Shown here in pieces: positions 31,035 through 45,391 of a stretch of 64,000 nt of DNA. The notes under the pieces were generated by a model, which saw only the letters and a list, made by a program, of their open reading frames with translations, ran no database searches and was not told the DNA's origin. A program made the position numbers and the translations under genes. Positions within the stretch are counted from its first letter, which is position 1. Each line of letters begins with the position of its first letter. Origin of the DNA: Vicugna pacos (lineage: Eukaryota; Chordata; Mammalia; Artiodactyla; Camelidae); the NCBI RefSeq assembly GCF_048564905.1, contig NC_132995.1, positions 6,770,501-6,834,500 of the forward strand, in the 5' to 3' direction.

Positions 31035-31446
31035 GAGTCAAACAGCAGCCCCTGGAAATGTGAGTCCCTCTAGAATCTGTGAATGTGGCCTTACTAGGAA
31101 ATAGGGTCTTTGCAGATGTAATCAAGTCAAGATGAGGTCATACTGGGTTAGAGTGGACCCTCAAATCCCATATGGCTGGAAACAGACTCTGGGGGAGAAG
31201 CCTCTGTGAAGATGGAGGCAGAGATAAGAGAGGTGCACCTACAAGCCAAGGGATGCCAAGGTTTGCCAGCAACTGCCAGAAACTGGGGAGAAACAAGGAA
31301 GATCCTTTCCTAGGGCCTTTAAGAGGGCATCGCCCTGCTCACATCTTGATTTCAGACTTCCAGTCTCCAGAACTGTGAGAGAACAAATTTCTGTTGTTTT
31401 AAGCCACTCAGTTTGTGGTACTTCCTTACAGCAGCCTAGGAAATGA
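31035..31446 (+). mobile_element. MLT1-like LTR fossil (ERVL-MaLR)
   Basis: Good order of MLT1-type LTR blocks: AATAGGGTCTTTGCAGATGT, GATGAGGTCATACTGGG, TCCAGAACTGTGAGAGAAC and GTTTTAAGCCACTCAG. Solitary, worn, about 400 bp. Confidence 0.75.
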
Positions 31447-31567
31447 AAATGCTCCCCATTCCATCCTCCCACCAGTTGGTGGCAACCACTAATCTGGTTT
31501 CTGTCCCTATGAATTAGCCTTTTCCTCAGAATTTTAAATTCATTATATTTGGACTCTACAACATGCA

Positions 31568-32003
31568 TTTCTTTTTTTTTAAACATCTTTATTGTGGTAT
31601 GGTTCCTGTACAGTAAACTACACATATTTCAAATGTACAATCTGATGACTTTTGATAGATGTACACACCCCTTGGGGTGAGAAGTTTGTTCTCTATGTCT
31701 GTGAATCTGTCTGTTCTCTATGTCTGTGAGTCTGTTTTGTAGATAAGTTCATTTGTATCCTTTTTAAAAAAAGATTCTTCATCTAAGCGATATCATATGG
31801 CATTTTTCTTTCTCTTTCTGGCTTACTTCACTTAGAATGACGATGTCCAGGTCCATCCATGTTGCTGCAAATGGCATTATTTTATTCTTTTTTATGGCTC
31901 AGTAGTATTCCATTGCATATGTATACCACAGCTTTTTCATCCTGTCATCTGTTGATGGACATTTGGGTTGTTTCTATGTCTTGGCTATTGTAAATAGAGA
32001 ACA
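31568..32003 (-). mobile_element. Composite of L1 3' fragments
   Basis: 31568-31670 (TCTTTATTGTGGTATGGTTC) is an old L1 end. From about 31672 the sequence is the artiodactyl L1 type (TCTGGCTTACTTCACTTAG, GGCATTATTTTATTC), matching the 4.6-6.3 kb element at its 4980-5180 part. CTGTCTGTTCTCTATGTCTGTGA-type words are duplicated at the join. Confidence 0.7.
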
Positions 32004-33500
32004 CGCATTTCTAACAAGTTCCCAGCTGATGCTGATGCTGCCAGTCCAGGACCACCCTTTGAGAACAGTCACCCTAAAGCATCTCAAGTGTAGACCAGTT
32101 GGGGTGCAGGTCTCCATCAGCCAAAGAGCCAACTAGGGCCACCCCCAACCCCTAGAACTGACACTGGAATCTGGAATCACTGCCAGTAAATTCATCTACC
32201 AGGAACCCTTCCCAGACTGGCTGCCCAGGTTGCTATCAATTTTAAGGGCAAAATCTTACAATTCTTTTGGTGCACATCATAGCTCCTTGTTGATCATATT
32301 TTGTACCTCACCCAGTGGAACCTGCCAGGAGTTGAGTCTAGAAACAGAGATGCTGGAGCAGATCTTGAGGAAGATCAGCAGTCCTGTCCCTGGCAGCAAC
32401 CTCAGGGGATGCTCTTTGGACAAGGGGACACTAACCATCTTTGTCCTTCTCTCTCCTCCTAGGTTTCTGTCCTCCCATTTATCTGGGTCACTGCCCCCTT
32501 GGGGCATTTCAGATTCTGTTTCCAGTGAGAACTCTCCCTTGACTGAACCAGTCTGGTACCATCGGAGTAGAAACCATCCTTTCTACAAGACACAGACTTT
32601 CATTGCCTCCAGATATTGAATCCCTCCCATGACCTTCTGGGACCCACACTTGTATTTCTTTTGTCTGAGGTTTTCCTCTCCCTTGGACCTTGGAATTTAT
32701 TAGGGCTTGAGACCACAACCCCTATGAGGCTGCTGTAGTCAGTCAGACACCGGGGATGCAGCCAAGGCTGACCCATGATCCTTTGCAAAGTATAGTCTAA
32801 ATCTTTGTCTTCATGTCCTTCCTACCCAGGAAATAACTTGAAGAGCAGTATGGAAATCTAGGTAGTGGGAAGGGAGGGAGAGTGCTCACTGAGATTGGAT
32901 TCTGTGAAACAGTCATTACACTCCAACGTCCATAAGCACCTGGATGGAAGCACTCAGATACTCAAGTCCTCTTCTTGAGACTCAGGACTCCCAATCTCTG
33001 GTTATTCTTCTCTTGGACCAGGGTGCGCAGTTCCAATTCCCCTGTTCTTCTGAAATCCTGATGTCCTAGCTCTCTGATCTCTCAGGACCCGAGAGTGCCT
33101 TTCTAGCACAAATTACACCCCTGGAACCCAAGGGTCCTTGCCCAATCTTGAGTTCCAAGATGTCTTCTCATTCCTACTGCTAAATGAACCCAGAAAACTA
33201 CATCTCCCATGAGGCTGTGGATGTGCTGTGTCACTTTAAAAATGTCCCCTGTTATTGAGGTACCTCGAGGAAATAGTTCCTTCAACACTACCACGAGGCT
33301 GGGAGCAGGGGAAGAGGGAGGGATGGGAAAATTACAAGTCCTGTCCTGTCAAAGGGCAGGGATAGCCCAGAGTCCTTGGGGATGCCTTTGTGGAGCAGAA
33401 AAGGGCTGGGAAGCGGCTGGGATCCTCCCTGGCAATGGGGTACCAAGGAAGACAAGGAAGCAAACCCATTTCCTCTTTTAAACACACGTGCTCACTCTGA
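32004..33500. other. 3' flank of FGF21
   Basis: Mostly unique sequence. A single ACTACATCTCCCATGAGGC motif lies at 33197-33215. No gene or transposon recognised. Confidence 0.45.
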
Positions 33501-33517
33501 TCCTCCTCTCAGACTCT

Positions 33518-33600
33518 TTATTATCCCAAGTAAGAAAAATAAAAAAATAAATAAGATAAATAACTCAATAAATAAAGAGGAGACGTGATAATAAACAGCC
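33518..33600 (-). promoter_or_regulatory. FGF21: FGF21 AU-rich 3' UTR and poly(A) signal
   Basis: On the minus strand after the stop, several ATTTA pentamers (plus-strand TAAAT at about 33545-33580) are followed by AATAAA (plus TTTATT at 33518-33523). This suggests a short, unstable 3' UTR of about 110 nt, consistent with a fast-responding hormone mRNA. Confidence 0.75.
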
Positions 33601-33607
33601 GGCAGCT

Positions 33608-34874
33608 TCAGGAAGTGTAGCTGGGGCTTCTGCTGTATGAAGGCCCCACCATGCTCAGGGGGTCTGAGGAGCCCACGTCAGGAGGCTCGGGAGCCAAGAT
33701 CCCTGGATGCTTTGGAGGTGCCGGGGGCAGGCCTGGCAGCGGCAGGAAGCGGGAAGGTCCCCGGGTAGCTGGATCCCGATTCGAGGAGCTGCTGGGGGGC
33801 AGGCGGAGTGGGAAGCCAAAAGCCTCAGACTGATAAACGTTGTATCCATCCTCAAGAAGCAACTCCCGGAAGCTGCAGGCCTCTGGATTGAAGTGGAGCT
33901 GAAGCGGGGAGAACACAGGTCAGAGATGTGGGACTGACTCCTGTACATCTTCCTGCTGCAGGACCCAGGAGTCCAGGCCCCCAGCCCCATCCTCTCCCAG
34001 ACTCAGGAGTCCAGGCCCCCAGCTCCCTCTCCTTTCAGACCACTGAGTCCTGTACTCTAACTGGATGCAGGGGTTCCCAGACTCCTGGGGAGCTGGGGGA
34101 GCCCTCCTTCCTCAGATGTGGAATCCAGGTCCTTAGCCCCCTTCCCCAGGACACAAAACAACAGAAGCAGTCCTGCAACTCCCACCTCCCTGCCCCAACT
34201 TCACAGAGAGGAATATTCCAGCCCAGGGATCAGTCGAGGCTCTCGAAGTCCTGGCAGGGGCATCTGGCTAGCACTCAAGGTCATGTTCACTTTACTGCGA
34301 CCCTGCATCCAGCATGAGCCAGGCACGTAGGAGCCAAGGTCAAAGGTGCAAGATGTGGTCCCTAGATTATAAGAGTGTTAAGAGGAACGGTGGGGTGCAA
34401 GGATGGGGGTCCCAGAAACTCACCGATCCATACAGCCTCCCATCTGGTCCCTGGCATAGGAACCTGGATGTCTTGACTCCCAAGATCTGAATTACCCCTG
34501 GCTTCAGGGCTTTCAGCTCCAAGAGACCTAAGGGAAGAAAGTGGTCAGGGACTCAGAAAGTCCCCCTTCTCCCTTCGACCCAGGAGTCTGGGCCCCAAGT
34601 TGCTCCTCCCTCAGGGCCAGGCCCTACCCACACACTCACTTTCAGGGCTCTGGCGGGCCACCCCCACCACTGTGCCGTCAGCCCTGATCTCCAGGTGGGC
34701 TTCTGTCTCCTGGACGTCATCCGTGTAGAGGTACCGCTGCCGGACTTGGCCCCCGAATTGGAGGAGGGGGCTGGAGTCAGGAATGGGGCGTGCCTGGCAG
34801 GCTCCCAGCAGAAGGACAGTGAGCACTGGGACCCACAGTCCCCGATGCTCGAACTTGGCCTCGTCCCAGTCCAT
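33608..34874 (-). CDS. FGF21: Fibroblast growth factor 21
   Basis: FGF21 is a secreted endocrine FGF, mainly from liver, that signals through FGFR1c with beta-Klotho. Minus-strand coding exons are 34874-34640, 34527-34424 and 33898-33608. Lengths 235+104+291 nt give exactly 209 aa, the human length. The start is ATG at 34874; a TTG codon precedes it. A signal peptide (hydrophobic core VPVLTVLLLGACQA) ends about residue 28 before RPIPDSSPLLQFGG. The beta-trefoil core has QVRQRYLYTDD and CSFRELLLEDGYNVYQSEA. The C-terminal beta-Klotho site is kept as SDPLSMVGPSYSRSPSYTS, with the SPS sugar-mimic motif and the Gly-Pro cleaved by FAP in human. The last residues read YTS where human has YAS. It is divergent from FUT1, about 2.7 kb away. 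Confidence 0.98.
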
Positions 34875-35080
34875 CAATGGCTCACGTCTTCAGATGAGGT
34901 CTGGGGTCCAGGGTTTGAAGAGCTGAATGGTCTAGATTCTGTTTAAGATCCTGGTCATCTGGGGAAGCAGATCCATGGATGGTTGCTCAGGTAGTACAGA
35001 TGCCTGGGTCCTCCTGCACCAGCTGGATTCCCAGCTGACGGGACACCCAAGTCTCTTGGGATGGATGCAGAAGCTCCAGA

Positions 35081-35087
35081 ATTTATA
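35081..35087 (-). promoter_or_regulatory. FGF21: FGF21 TATA box
   Basis: The minus strand reads GGATATAAAT (plus ATTTATATCC at 35081-35090). A start site near 35055 would give a 5' UTR of about 180 nt before the ATG at 34874. Confidence 0.7.
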
Positions 35088-35190
35088 TCCAGATGGACCT
35101 GCCCAATCACCTTCCTGACGCCTGACGCATGATATCTGACCCACTTGGCAGAAGCTAGGATTCCACCGTGGCCAGGTCAGCCTGAGTGGA

Positions 35191-35199
35191 TGATGCAAT
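35191..35199 (-). promoter_or_regulatory. FGF21: Proximal amino-acid response element (ATF4 site)
   Basis: Plus strand TGATGCAAT, minus strand ATTGCATCA: a perfect C/EBP-ATF composite site, about 140 bp upstream of the inferred start. The human FGF21 promoter is known to carry two such elements bound by ATF4; this position fits the proximal one. Confidence 0.75.
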
Positions 35200-35626
35200 C
35201 GGGGGTCCTTCTAGCTGGGGGCCTGGACTCCTGAGTCTTTGGAATCAGGGGGATAGGGATCTGATTAACTGTGACCTGGATGAAAGGGGCTGGTGGCCCA
35301 GTCTCTTGGGTCTGAGGGAGGTGGGAGCTGGGGTTTCAGATTCCTGGGTCTGAGGGAGGAGGGGGCTGGCGGCCTGGAAAACTGCCTCACTGGCTGATTG
35401 ATGCACCTTGTGACCCACAACTGGAATTTCTGCATCCCACTTCAATGTCTAGGTTTCTGGGGTTCAGAGACTGTGGTTCCTAGATCATCAGGAAGTCAGT
35501 AGGCAGCACATGACAAAAGTGTTCTCAGTAAGGACACAGGTGTCCTGATCCAGAAGCCTCCAACCTTAACCTCAGCGACCTCAGCCCGGGCACCCAAACA
35601 CCAAACATCCCAGCCTCCTCCTTCCT

Positions 35627-35635
35627 GATGCAATC
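35627..35635 (-). promoter_or_regulatory. FGF21: Distal amino-acid response element (ATF4 site)
   Basis: A second identical TGATGCAAT, 436 bp from the first. Spacing and orientation match the two-element arrangement known for human FGF21. Confidence 0.7.
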
Positions 35636-36239
35636 CTGGTGTTTCTTTCACCAGAGAAGCTACCCAGGCTCAGACAGTTGTCCTTAAAATAGCCTGGGGA
35701 GGGGAAGGGGGAGAGGAGGGTGAAAATCTTTGACTCGGAGTTGGCAACTGACCAAGGCTCTGGAGGGGGAAGTTAGACCCAAGATCTCAAAGGGAATCGG
35801 GGTGGCGGGGGGAGTGGCAATTTCCCAGAATCTAAGGGTGCAAGAGATTGGACACCAGATCTGAATGAGAAGTTGACTGTTGGGGCTTGGACTTCACAGC
35901 CTGGAGTCCTGGGTCTGGGGAAATAACGGTCAAACCTCTGGGGAGCCAAGTCCAATTCCTGGATCTGATTTCTTGAATGGCAATGATCAGACTGCTCTGG
36001 CCAGGGTGGGGGCGGGTGGGGAGGGGCCTTCGACAAGGGAAAGCGCTTCAGGTCTGCAGAGGAGCGTCGCTTTTGCTCCAGGCGGCAGCTGCTGCGGTTC
36101 CTGCGGGAGGCGGGGAAGAGAAACTCTTCCATTCTTGCTTTCTCGGCTCCCGTCCTCCGGAGAAGCCGCCTCCGGGTAGTGCCCTTCTAGAAAGCAGCAA
36201 TCAGGCGTAAGACCCCAAGATCCCCCAAAGGAGAGACTG

Positions 36240-37037
36240 GGAGCCGTGACGTTCTAATTTGTAGGTGGACGGGACGCATGGGGAATCAGCGGCCCCTGGT
36301 GGGCGCCGGGACGCTTTCGCGCCGGAGGCTCTCGCGCCGAAACCCTAAGAGCTGGAGGAGGTTTTGCATCCGCTGGAGCAGCAGCCTGGAAAACAGGTTT
36401 TGCATCCCACTTCGCCCCCGCCCCACCTCGAGGAGGGAGCGGAGGATCGCGCTGTCCGCCACGGCCCGGGTCCTCCCCAGTCACTGGGGCGTGGCCAGAC
36501 TCGGCGCATCCAGGTACCCAGCGCGGATGGCCGAACCCAGAACTGGAGGGGAAGAGGAGAGGTCGATGGACCAGAATATCTGGGTCCAGCATTGCAGCTG
36601 GCACTAGATCTCCACGTCCACGGAAGGATGCGGCTGCTGAGAGGCCAAGTAGGCTGCCCCAGGCTGGCCAGTTGCGGGGACGAGGCGGCTGGAGCGAGGA
36701 TCTCCCGGTCCGGGGAGGATTCAGAGGGCGGGGGCTGTCACCCTAGCCTGGGGAGTCAGGCTCGCCGCCAGGGAAGGGGCGGGGCTCCGCCTCCGAGCTA
36801 CCTGCTTGGCCCGGGAGGGGCGGAGGCTGTGAACCTCCGGACCGCGCTCCCTCTCGTACCTCCCCTCCCCGAGCCCTCGCAGCCAGTCTGGGGAGGCGGC
36901 GTGGAGGGGGAGGGTTGTTGGGCCAGGGAGCCTTGAGTGCACTGTTCCGGAGGCCGCCGGATGTGGGCTGCACTTGCAGACGGAGCGCTCCGGCCACGCC
37001 AAGGCGACTGTGGATCTGCCATCGGCCAGGAGTTCAG
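36240..37037 (+). promoter_or_regulatory. FUT1: GC-rich FUT1 5' region with likely non-coding exon
   Basis: CpG-rich sequence about 0.6-1.3 kb upstream of the FUT1 coding exon. Facing E2F-like sites lie at 36315-36323 (TTTCGCGCC) and 36331-36342 (CTCGCGCCGAAA). A likely untranslated exon ends at 37037 at the strong donor CAG|GTACGT. Its end (GCCATCGGCCAGGAGTTCAG) resembles what I recall of the human FUT1 leader. Long open frames here come from GC bias. Confidence 0.55.
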
Positions 37038-37580
37038 GTACGTGGGAGATGCGGATGCTTCGGACTCAGGAGTTGGATCTTCAGTCCTAGGATGCGCACT
37101 CTCAACTTCTAACCCCCTACGACCCCAGAAGTCCCCCTCACCCCCAATCCCCAACTCCTGCTCCTCCATGAATCAGAATTCCTCCGGGCCTCAGCCTCTC
37201 ACGTTGGACTTGGCCTGTCACTTCCTGTCACCTCTGTGATGGACTTTCCCCCTCACACACAGGTACGTGGAGAAAGGAACTGGGGGAACACTGTCTAACC
37301 TCAGTACACCTTACAGCCTGGGAGAGTGAGATTCCAAGATGTGAGGACAAGGTGGTGGGTCATGGACCATTGCTATTTTGGAAACCACAAATTTTCACCA
37401 TCTCCCATGCCTTGAAATTCCAAGGCTCCAGCATCTCCTAACTCAGATCTAGGAGCCCTGATCCCCTTTTCCGTTGGACCCAGGAGTCCAAACCCATTAT
37501 TTCCTCCTTCCCCGGGCCTCCCTTCCCTGATATCCAACCTCAAGCTCTGAGTACTCATTCACTTTTCCTCCCCTGCAGCC

Positions 37581-38666
37581 ATGTGGGCCCCCAGCCGCCG
37601 TCACCTCTGTCTGACCTTACTGCTGGTCTGTGTTTCTGCTGCAATCCTCTTCTTCCACATCCACCAAGACCTCCTTCATGATGCCTTGGACCTGTCTGCC
37701 CTGTGTCCAGACCATAACCTGGTGACATCCCCTGTGGCCATCTTCTGCCTGTCGGGCACGCCTGTAAATCCCAATGCCTCCATTTCCTGTCCCAAGCATC
37801 CAGCCTCGTTCTCAGGAACCTGGACTATCTACCCAGACGGTCGGTTTGGGAACCAGATGGGGCAGTACGCCACGCTGCTGGCCCTGGCCCAGCTGAACGG
37901 CCGCCAGGCCTTCATCCAGCCCTCTATGCACGCTGCCTTGGCCCCCGTGTTCCGCATCACCCTGCCCGTGCTGGCGCCCGAGGTGGACCGCCACGCGCCT
38001 TGGCGGGAGCTCGAGCTGCACGACTGGATGTCGGAGGAGTACGCCCACTTGGAGGAGCCTTGGCTGAAGCTCACCGGCTTCCCCTGCTCCTGGACCTTCT
38101 TCCACCATCTCCGGGAACAGATCCTCCGCGAGTTCACCCTGCACGACTACCTCAGGCAAGATGCCCAGCGTTTACTGAGTCAACTCCGCCTGCGACGCAC
38201 TGGGAAGCGCCCGAGCACCTTCGTGGGTGTGCACGTGCGCCGGGGGGACTATCTGGAGGTGATGCCCCACCGCTGGAAGGGTGTGGTGGGAGATCACTCT
38301 TACCTCCAGCAGGCTATGGACTGGTTCCGGGCCCGGCATGAAGCCCCCATCTTTGTGGTCACCAGCAATGGCATGGGGTGGTGCCGGAAAAATATTGACA
38401 CCTCCCAGGGGGATGTGATCTTTGCTGGAAATGGGCAGGAGGATGCCCCTGGTAAGGACTTTGCTCTCCTCGTGCAGTGCAACCACACCATCATGACTAT
38501 CGGTACCTTTGGCTTCTGGGCCGCCTACCTGGCTGGTGGAGACACTGTCTACCTGGCCAACTTCACCCTGCCTAACTCCAAATTCCTGAAAATCTTTAAA
38601 CCTAAGGCTGCCTTCCTGCCTGAGTGGGTGGGCATTAATGCAGACTTGTCTCCACTCCACATGTAG
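37581..38666 (+). CDS. FUT1: Galactoside alpha-1,2-fucosyltransferase 1 (H transferase)
   Basis: FUT1 moves L-fucose from GDP-fucose to terminal galactose, making the H antigen that underlies A and B antigens. It is a Golgi type II membrane enzyme of family GT11. The coding sequence is one exon of 361 aa (human 365). The acceptor CCCCTGCAG ends at 37578, two bases before the ATG. A short cytosolic tail (MWAPSRRH) precedes a membrane anchor at about residues 9-27 ([19 protein letters not shown]). The stem follows. The GDP-fucose-binding motif [15 protein letters not shown] is intact, as are [21 protein letters not shown] and the C-terminal [18 protein letters not shown]-glycosylation sequons are NAS, NHT and NFT. 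No breaks; it looks functional. The sister gene FUT2 is expected beyond the right edge. Confidence 0.98.
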   Translation: MWAPSRRHLCLTLLLVCVSAAILFFHIHQDLLHDALDLSALCPDHNLVTSPVAIFCLSGTPVNPNASISCPKHPASFSGTWTIYPDGRFGNQMGQYATLLALAQLNGRQAFIQPSMHAALAPVFRITLPVLAPEVDRHAPWRELELHDWMSEEYAHLEEPWLKLTGFPCSWTFFHHLREQILREFTLHDYLRQDAQRLLSQLRLRRTGKRPSTFVGVHVRRGDYLEVMPHRWKGVVGDHSYLQQAMDWFRARHEAPIFVVTSNGMGWCRKNIDTSQGDVIFAGNGQEDAPGKDFALLVQCNHTIMTIGTFGFWAAYLAGGDTVYLANFTLPNSKFLKIFKPKAAFLPEWVGINADLSPLHM

Positions 38667-40540
38667 GCTGGACAGCAGGGAAGCTTTCGGGAATAGCCTG
38701 ACCAACTTGGAACCAGCGTTATGTGCTCTGGAAGCCTAGCAGCTTCTGGAGGAGATTGTGGTCCTGTAGCAGGCGGACATTCATTTTAAGAGTGATTCTA
38801 GTTGGCTAGACTTTGAGGGGGGTTAAAAAAAGGAAGTGGCTTTCTGCAACTGCCTGAACATTCTAGAACCGGCAGATCTTTTCATGATGGCTGGCAATGT
38901 CTGGAGAAGCTTATGGCAGTTCTAGAAGGCACAGTATCTATCTGTTCTTCTCAGTCCTTGTCCAGAGTACTTCTAGATGGCTGCCACCCCTAGGAGCAGA
39001 GAACTGCCTGCTCCAGTGTTTGACCAGCCTGATCTTTTCTAGAAGAGATATTTCTCCTCCCCTGGGTCATCAGGACTGAAGAAACTCATGGATACTCTAC
39101 AGCAAGTATTTACCAACTCCCCTTCGGTGTTTCTGGAGTGATTTTAGAGGGGGGATTTGCGTTAGAGAGAGTCAGCTCTAATGCCTGTAATGAACTTGTG
39201 GAGCCCTTTCAGAGGGGATGGGATTCTGGAATTCCAGGTAACCTTGGCCAAGAAGCTAATGAAGATATAACCAGGGGCGCAACACCTCACCACTTTTAGA
39301 ACGTGATGGAAGGTAAACGATCTGTAGCTGGGAAAGTTTGTGCACAGAGTGAAACTGGACCCAAATTCTCAGCCCCTGAAAAAACTACAGATATGCTAAA
39401 ACGTGAGAGGTGGGGAAAGGGAGAGTGGCAGCTTAAGGGGCAAGGCTTTCCAGAAATCTAGGGGCCTTTTGTTTTGAAGCTCAAAAACTGCCAAAGGTAG
39501 GCATGCACACTTTGGTGCCAAGTTCAGGTTGCCTCTCCCAATTAAGGAAGTTTTCTCCTCTGTAGTGAGGCTGCAGGAGATGATGAGGTCAATTACTGAC
39601 AGTCAGCTGGCATAAGGGTACCCTCTGGGCTTTCAGAAAGCTGCAGGTACTGTGCCCTTTGCCAACCCCTATCTGCCCCTGAATTTCCAGGAGCACTGAA
39701 CCTGGCTTCAGGCAAGTCAGAGATGAAAAGACCAGAAGGTATGCAGACCCCAGACTGGGCTCCCACCCAGGCAGCAGCACAGGGTCTGGCCAAAGAGGAT
39801 GTGATGTGATTCTTGGCTCATATTTCAGGACCCCTTTGATGCTTTTTGAAGGGAATGGAGGTAGATTTTATTACAGAATTGTTTGAGAATCGAAGCTCTT
39901 TTCTAGCCTTCTCAGGGAGCTTTGGGGGACCACTCTCTATTCAGCAGCCATAGGTGGGAGAGAGGGAGGTATGAATTAAAAGTCCACACCACCAACCTGT
40001 CTCTGCAGGTTTTTTGGAGTCTTGTGTGCATGAGTGTGTGTGTGAGTGAGGAGGAGTAAAGGTGTGGAAATTTCGGGGACTCTCATCACTCATATCTTGG
40101 GACATTGCTCTCTTGCTACTGCACTTGTATGGGTTGTGGTCCTGGAGCATCAATGCCTTTCTCAGAGCCTCTCAGTATTGGTTCCCAGGCCTCTTTTTCC
40201 TCTGGGACCTTGGCATCCAACCCTAGAGACTAGAGAGAGAAGGTGGATGGAGGAGGGAGTGAGCAAAGTTTATATTTCTTGAACTACATTTCCCATGAAG
40301 CTATGGGGTTGGCTGTGGTAATTTGCTATGAAAAGACCCGGAAGCCTTCTGGGAGTCCTAGTCCTAGGGCTAGAAAGGGCCACTTTCCGCCTTTTCGTAG
40401 CTCGACGACAGGGTTTCCAAAGGGCCTTGGGCATCTAGCCAAAAGCCTGGGTCCAGGGGCTCAGAAAGGGAAGGAGACTGAAGGCTAGAAGCCCTTTCCT
40501 TGGCTCTGGAAACCAGAGCTGACAGGGGACCTCCCTGCGG
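38667..40540 (+). other. FUT1 3' UTR and spacer to IZUMO1
   Basis: No transposon or other gene is recognised. No canonical AATAAA was spotted, so the FUT1 transcript end is unknown. A GTGTG tract lies near 40026-40045. An ACTACA element at 40283-40362 is listed separately. Confidence 0.45.
40283..40362. repeat. ACTACA/TGTAGT inverted-end element, copy 3
   Basis: An 80-bp segment from ACTACATTTCCCATGAAGC to GGAAGCCTTCTGGGAGTCCTAGT. Its left end is nearly identical to copy 2, and its right end keeps GACCCGGA as in copy 2. Confidence 0.65.
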
Positions 40541-40579
40541 TAGATGCTGGCAAAATTCTAGTCTGAATAGGCTGCTGCT

Positions 40580-40704
40580 TCTGTGACATCATGGAGCGAT
40601 AGGCGGGGCCACCGTATGTTGCTGCCCAATCAGACTAAGAGTTGGGCTTCTGGGCGGGGCCAAGGAAACCCCAGGAAATATCTCTTGGGAATTCGGGGTC
40701 CCAC
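40580..40704 (+). promoter_or_regulatory. IZUMO1: IZUMO1 promoter and likely leader exon
   Basis: A CRE-like TGACATCA at about 40582, two GC boxes (AGGCGGGGCC near 40600, GGGCGGGGCC near 40652) and an NF-Y box CCCAATCAG near 40626. A donor CCAC|GTGAGT follows at 40704/40705. An acceptor TCGGTTTAG ending at 41075 would start the exon carrying the ATG. The start is inferred. Confidence 0.5.
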
Positions 40705-41075
40705 GTGAGTAGCGAGAAGGTGGAGGATGTGGGAGTTCCTAGTAGTAAGGGGTGAACCGTGACTGTGATCCCAACCAAAAGCTCTATTCCACGCTACCAA
40801 CCTCACCCTCGCAAAACAAAATCCCTAATTTTAGTCGTGGGAAAAGAGTGGAAAGACGTGGCTTGATCGTCTTCTCTAAAGACCCTCAGAACCTGGACTC
40901 CTCAGTGAACCCTAGTGTTCGAGGATACAACAGTCAGGTGCCAAGGTCAAGCAGCGGCTTTTTAGGGTGCATTGAGACTCTGTTTCCTAACGAGAATTGT
41001 GCGCCCTGCAAATTGGGACTCCATTAGTCTCGGGGAAGAGCTTCTCTCTGTTTAGCGTTCACCTCCTCGGTTTAG

Positions 41076-44749
<3,674 letters not shown>

Positions 44750-44859
44750 AAATTTATCTGGTTGTCTAAGTATCTGACTCACTCCTCCAGACTGATTGTA
44801 GCTTTTGGTTCTCCAAGAGGAGAAGTCTGGGGATGGTCTTCTGGCTGAGGGAGGAGGGG

Positions 44860-45150
44860 CTGGGAGCCGGGCCCTCTGGGTCCTGGAAGGGGCCAACCGG
44901 CTGCGATGTAATTCCAGAATCGAGGAGTGGGGCAGGGCCAGCCCTCCCCAGATCTCCTCCCCCAGGCCCGGTCCCCTCACAGGACGCCCCCTCCCCGCTC
45001 TTCCTGCCGGGTTTCCTCTGCCTTTTCCTGTCCCCCACCCAGTGCTGGGAGCTGGGGCAGAGGCAAAGGCTGTACAGGAGCAGCGGGGTCAGGAACCAAC
45101 CAGGGCAAACGGAGCCAAGGCCCCCGGGTGCTGCCGGGACCCGAAGCAGG
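44860..45150 (+). promoter_or_regulatory. RASIP1: RASIP1 promoter / non-coding first exon
   Basis: GC-rich sequence 100-400 bp after IZUMO1. TTCCTG/TTTCCT words at 45001, 45012 and 45023 are ETS cores on the minus strand, which suits an endothelial gene. A likely leader exon ends at 45150 before GTAAGA. The next acceptor (CTCCCTTAG) ends at 45387, four bases before the ATG. The start site is inferred. Confidence 0.5.
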
Positions 45151-45391
45151 GTAAGAGTTGGGGACCCAGGAATCCAGACCCTCCTCCTTCAGACCCAGGA
45201 GTCAGTCCCCAGCCATCCCTCCATCCCAGCTACCAGCAATCCAGGCTCCCATCCCTCTCTTGCACCCAGACTCCAGAGACTGAGCCCCAGCCCCCTCCTT
45301 CCTCTGGCCCAGGAGTCCAGGTCCCCCTCCACCAACTCCCTACCTCTCAAGGTCTCAAGAGTTGGGGCCTTATCGACCCTCCCTTAGGGCC

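Noticed and set aside
34875-34877. Upstream start for FGF21 adding one residue
   Set aside because: The codon is TTG. ATG at 34874 gives the family's exact 209 residues.
36364-36936. 190-codon frame upstream of FUT1
   Set aside because: GC-biased CpG-rich leader region with composition-driven openness and no homology recognised.
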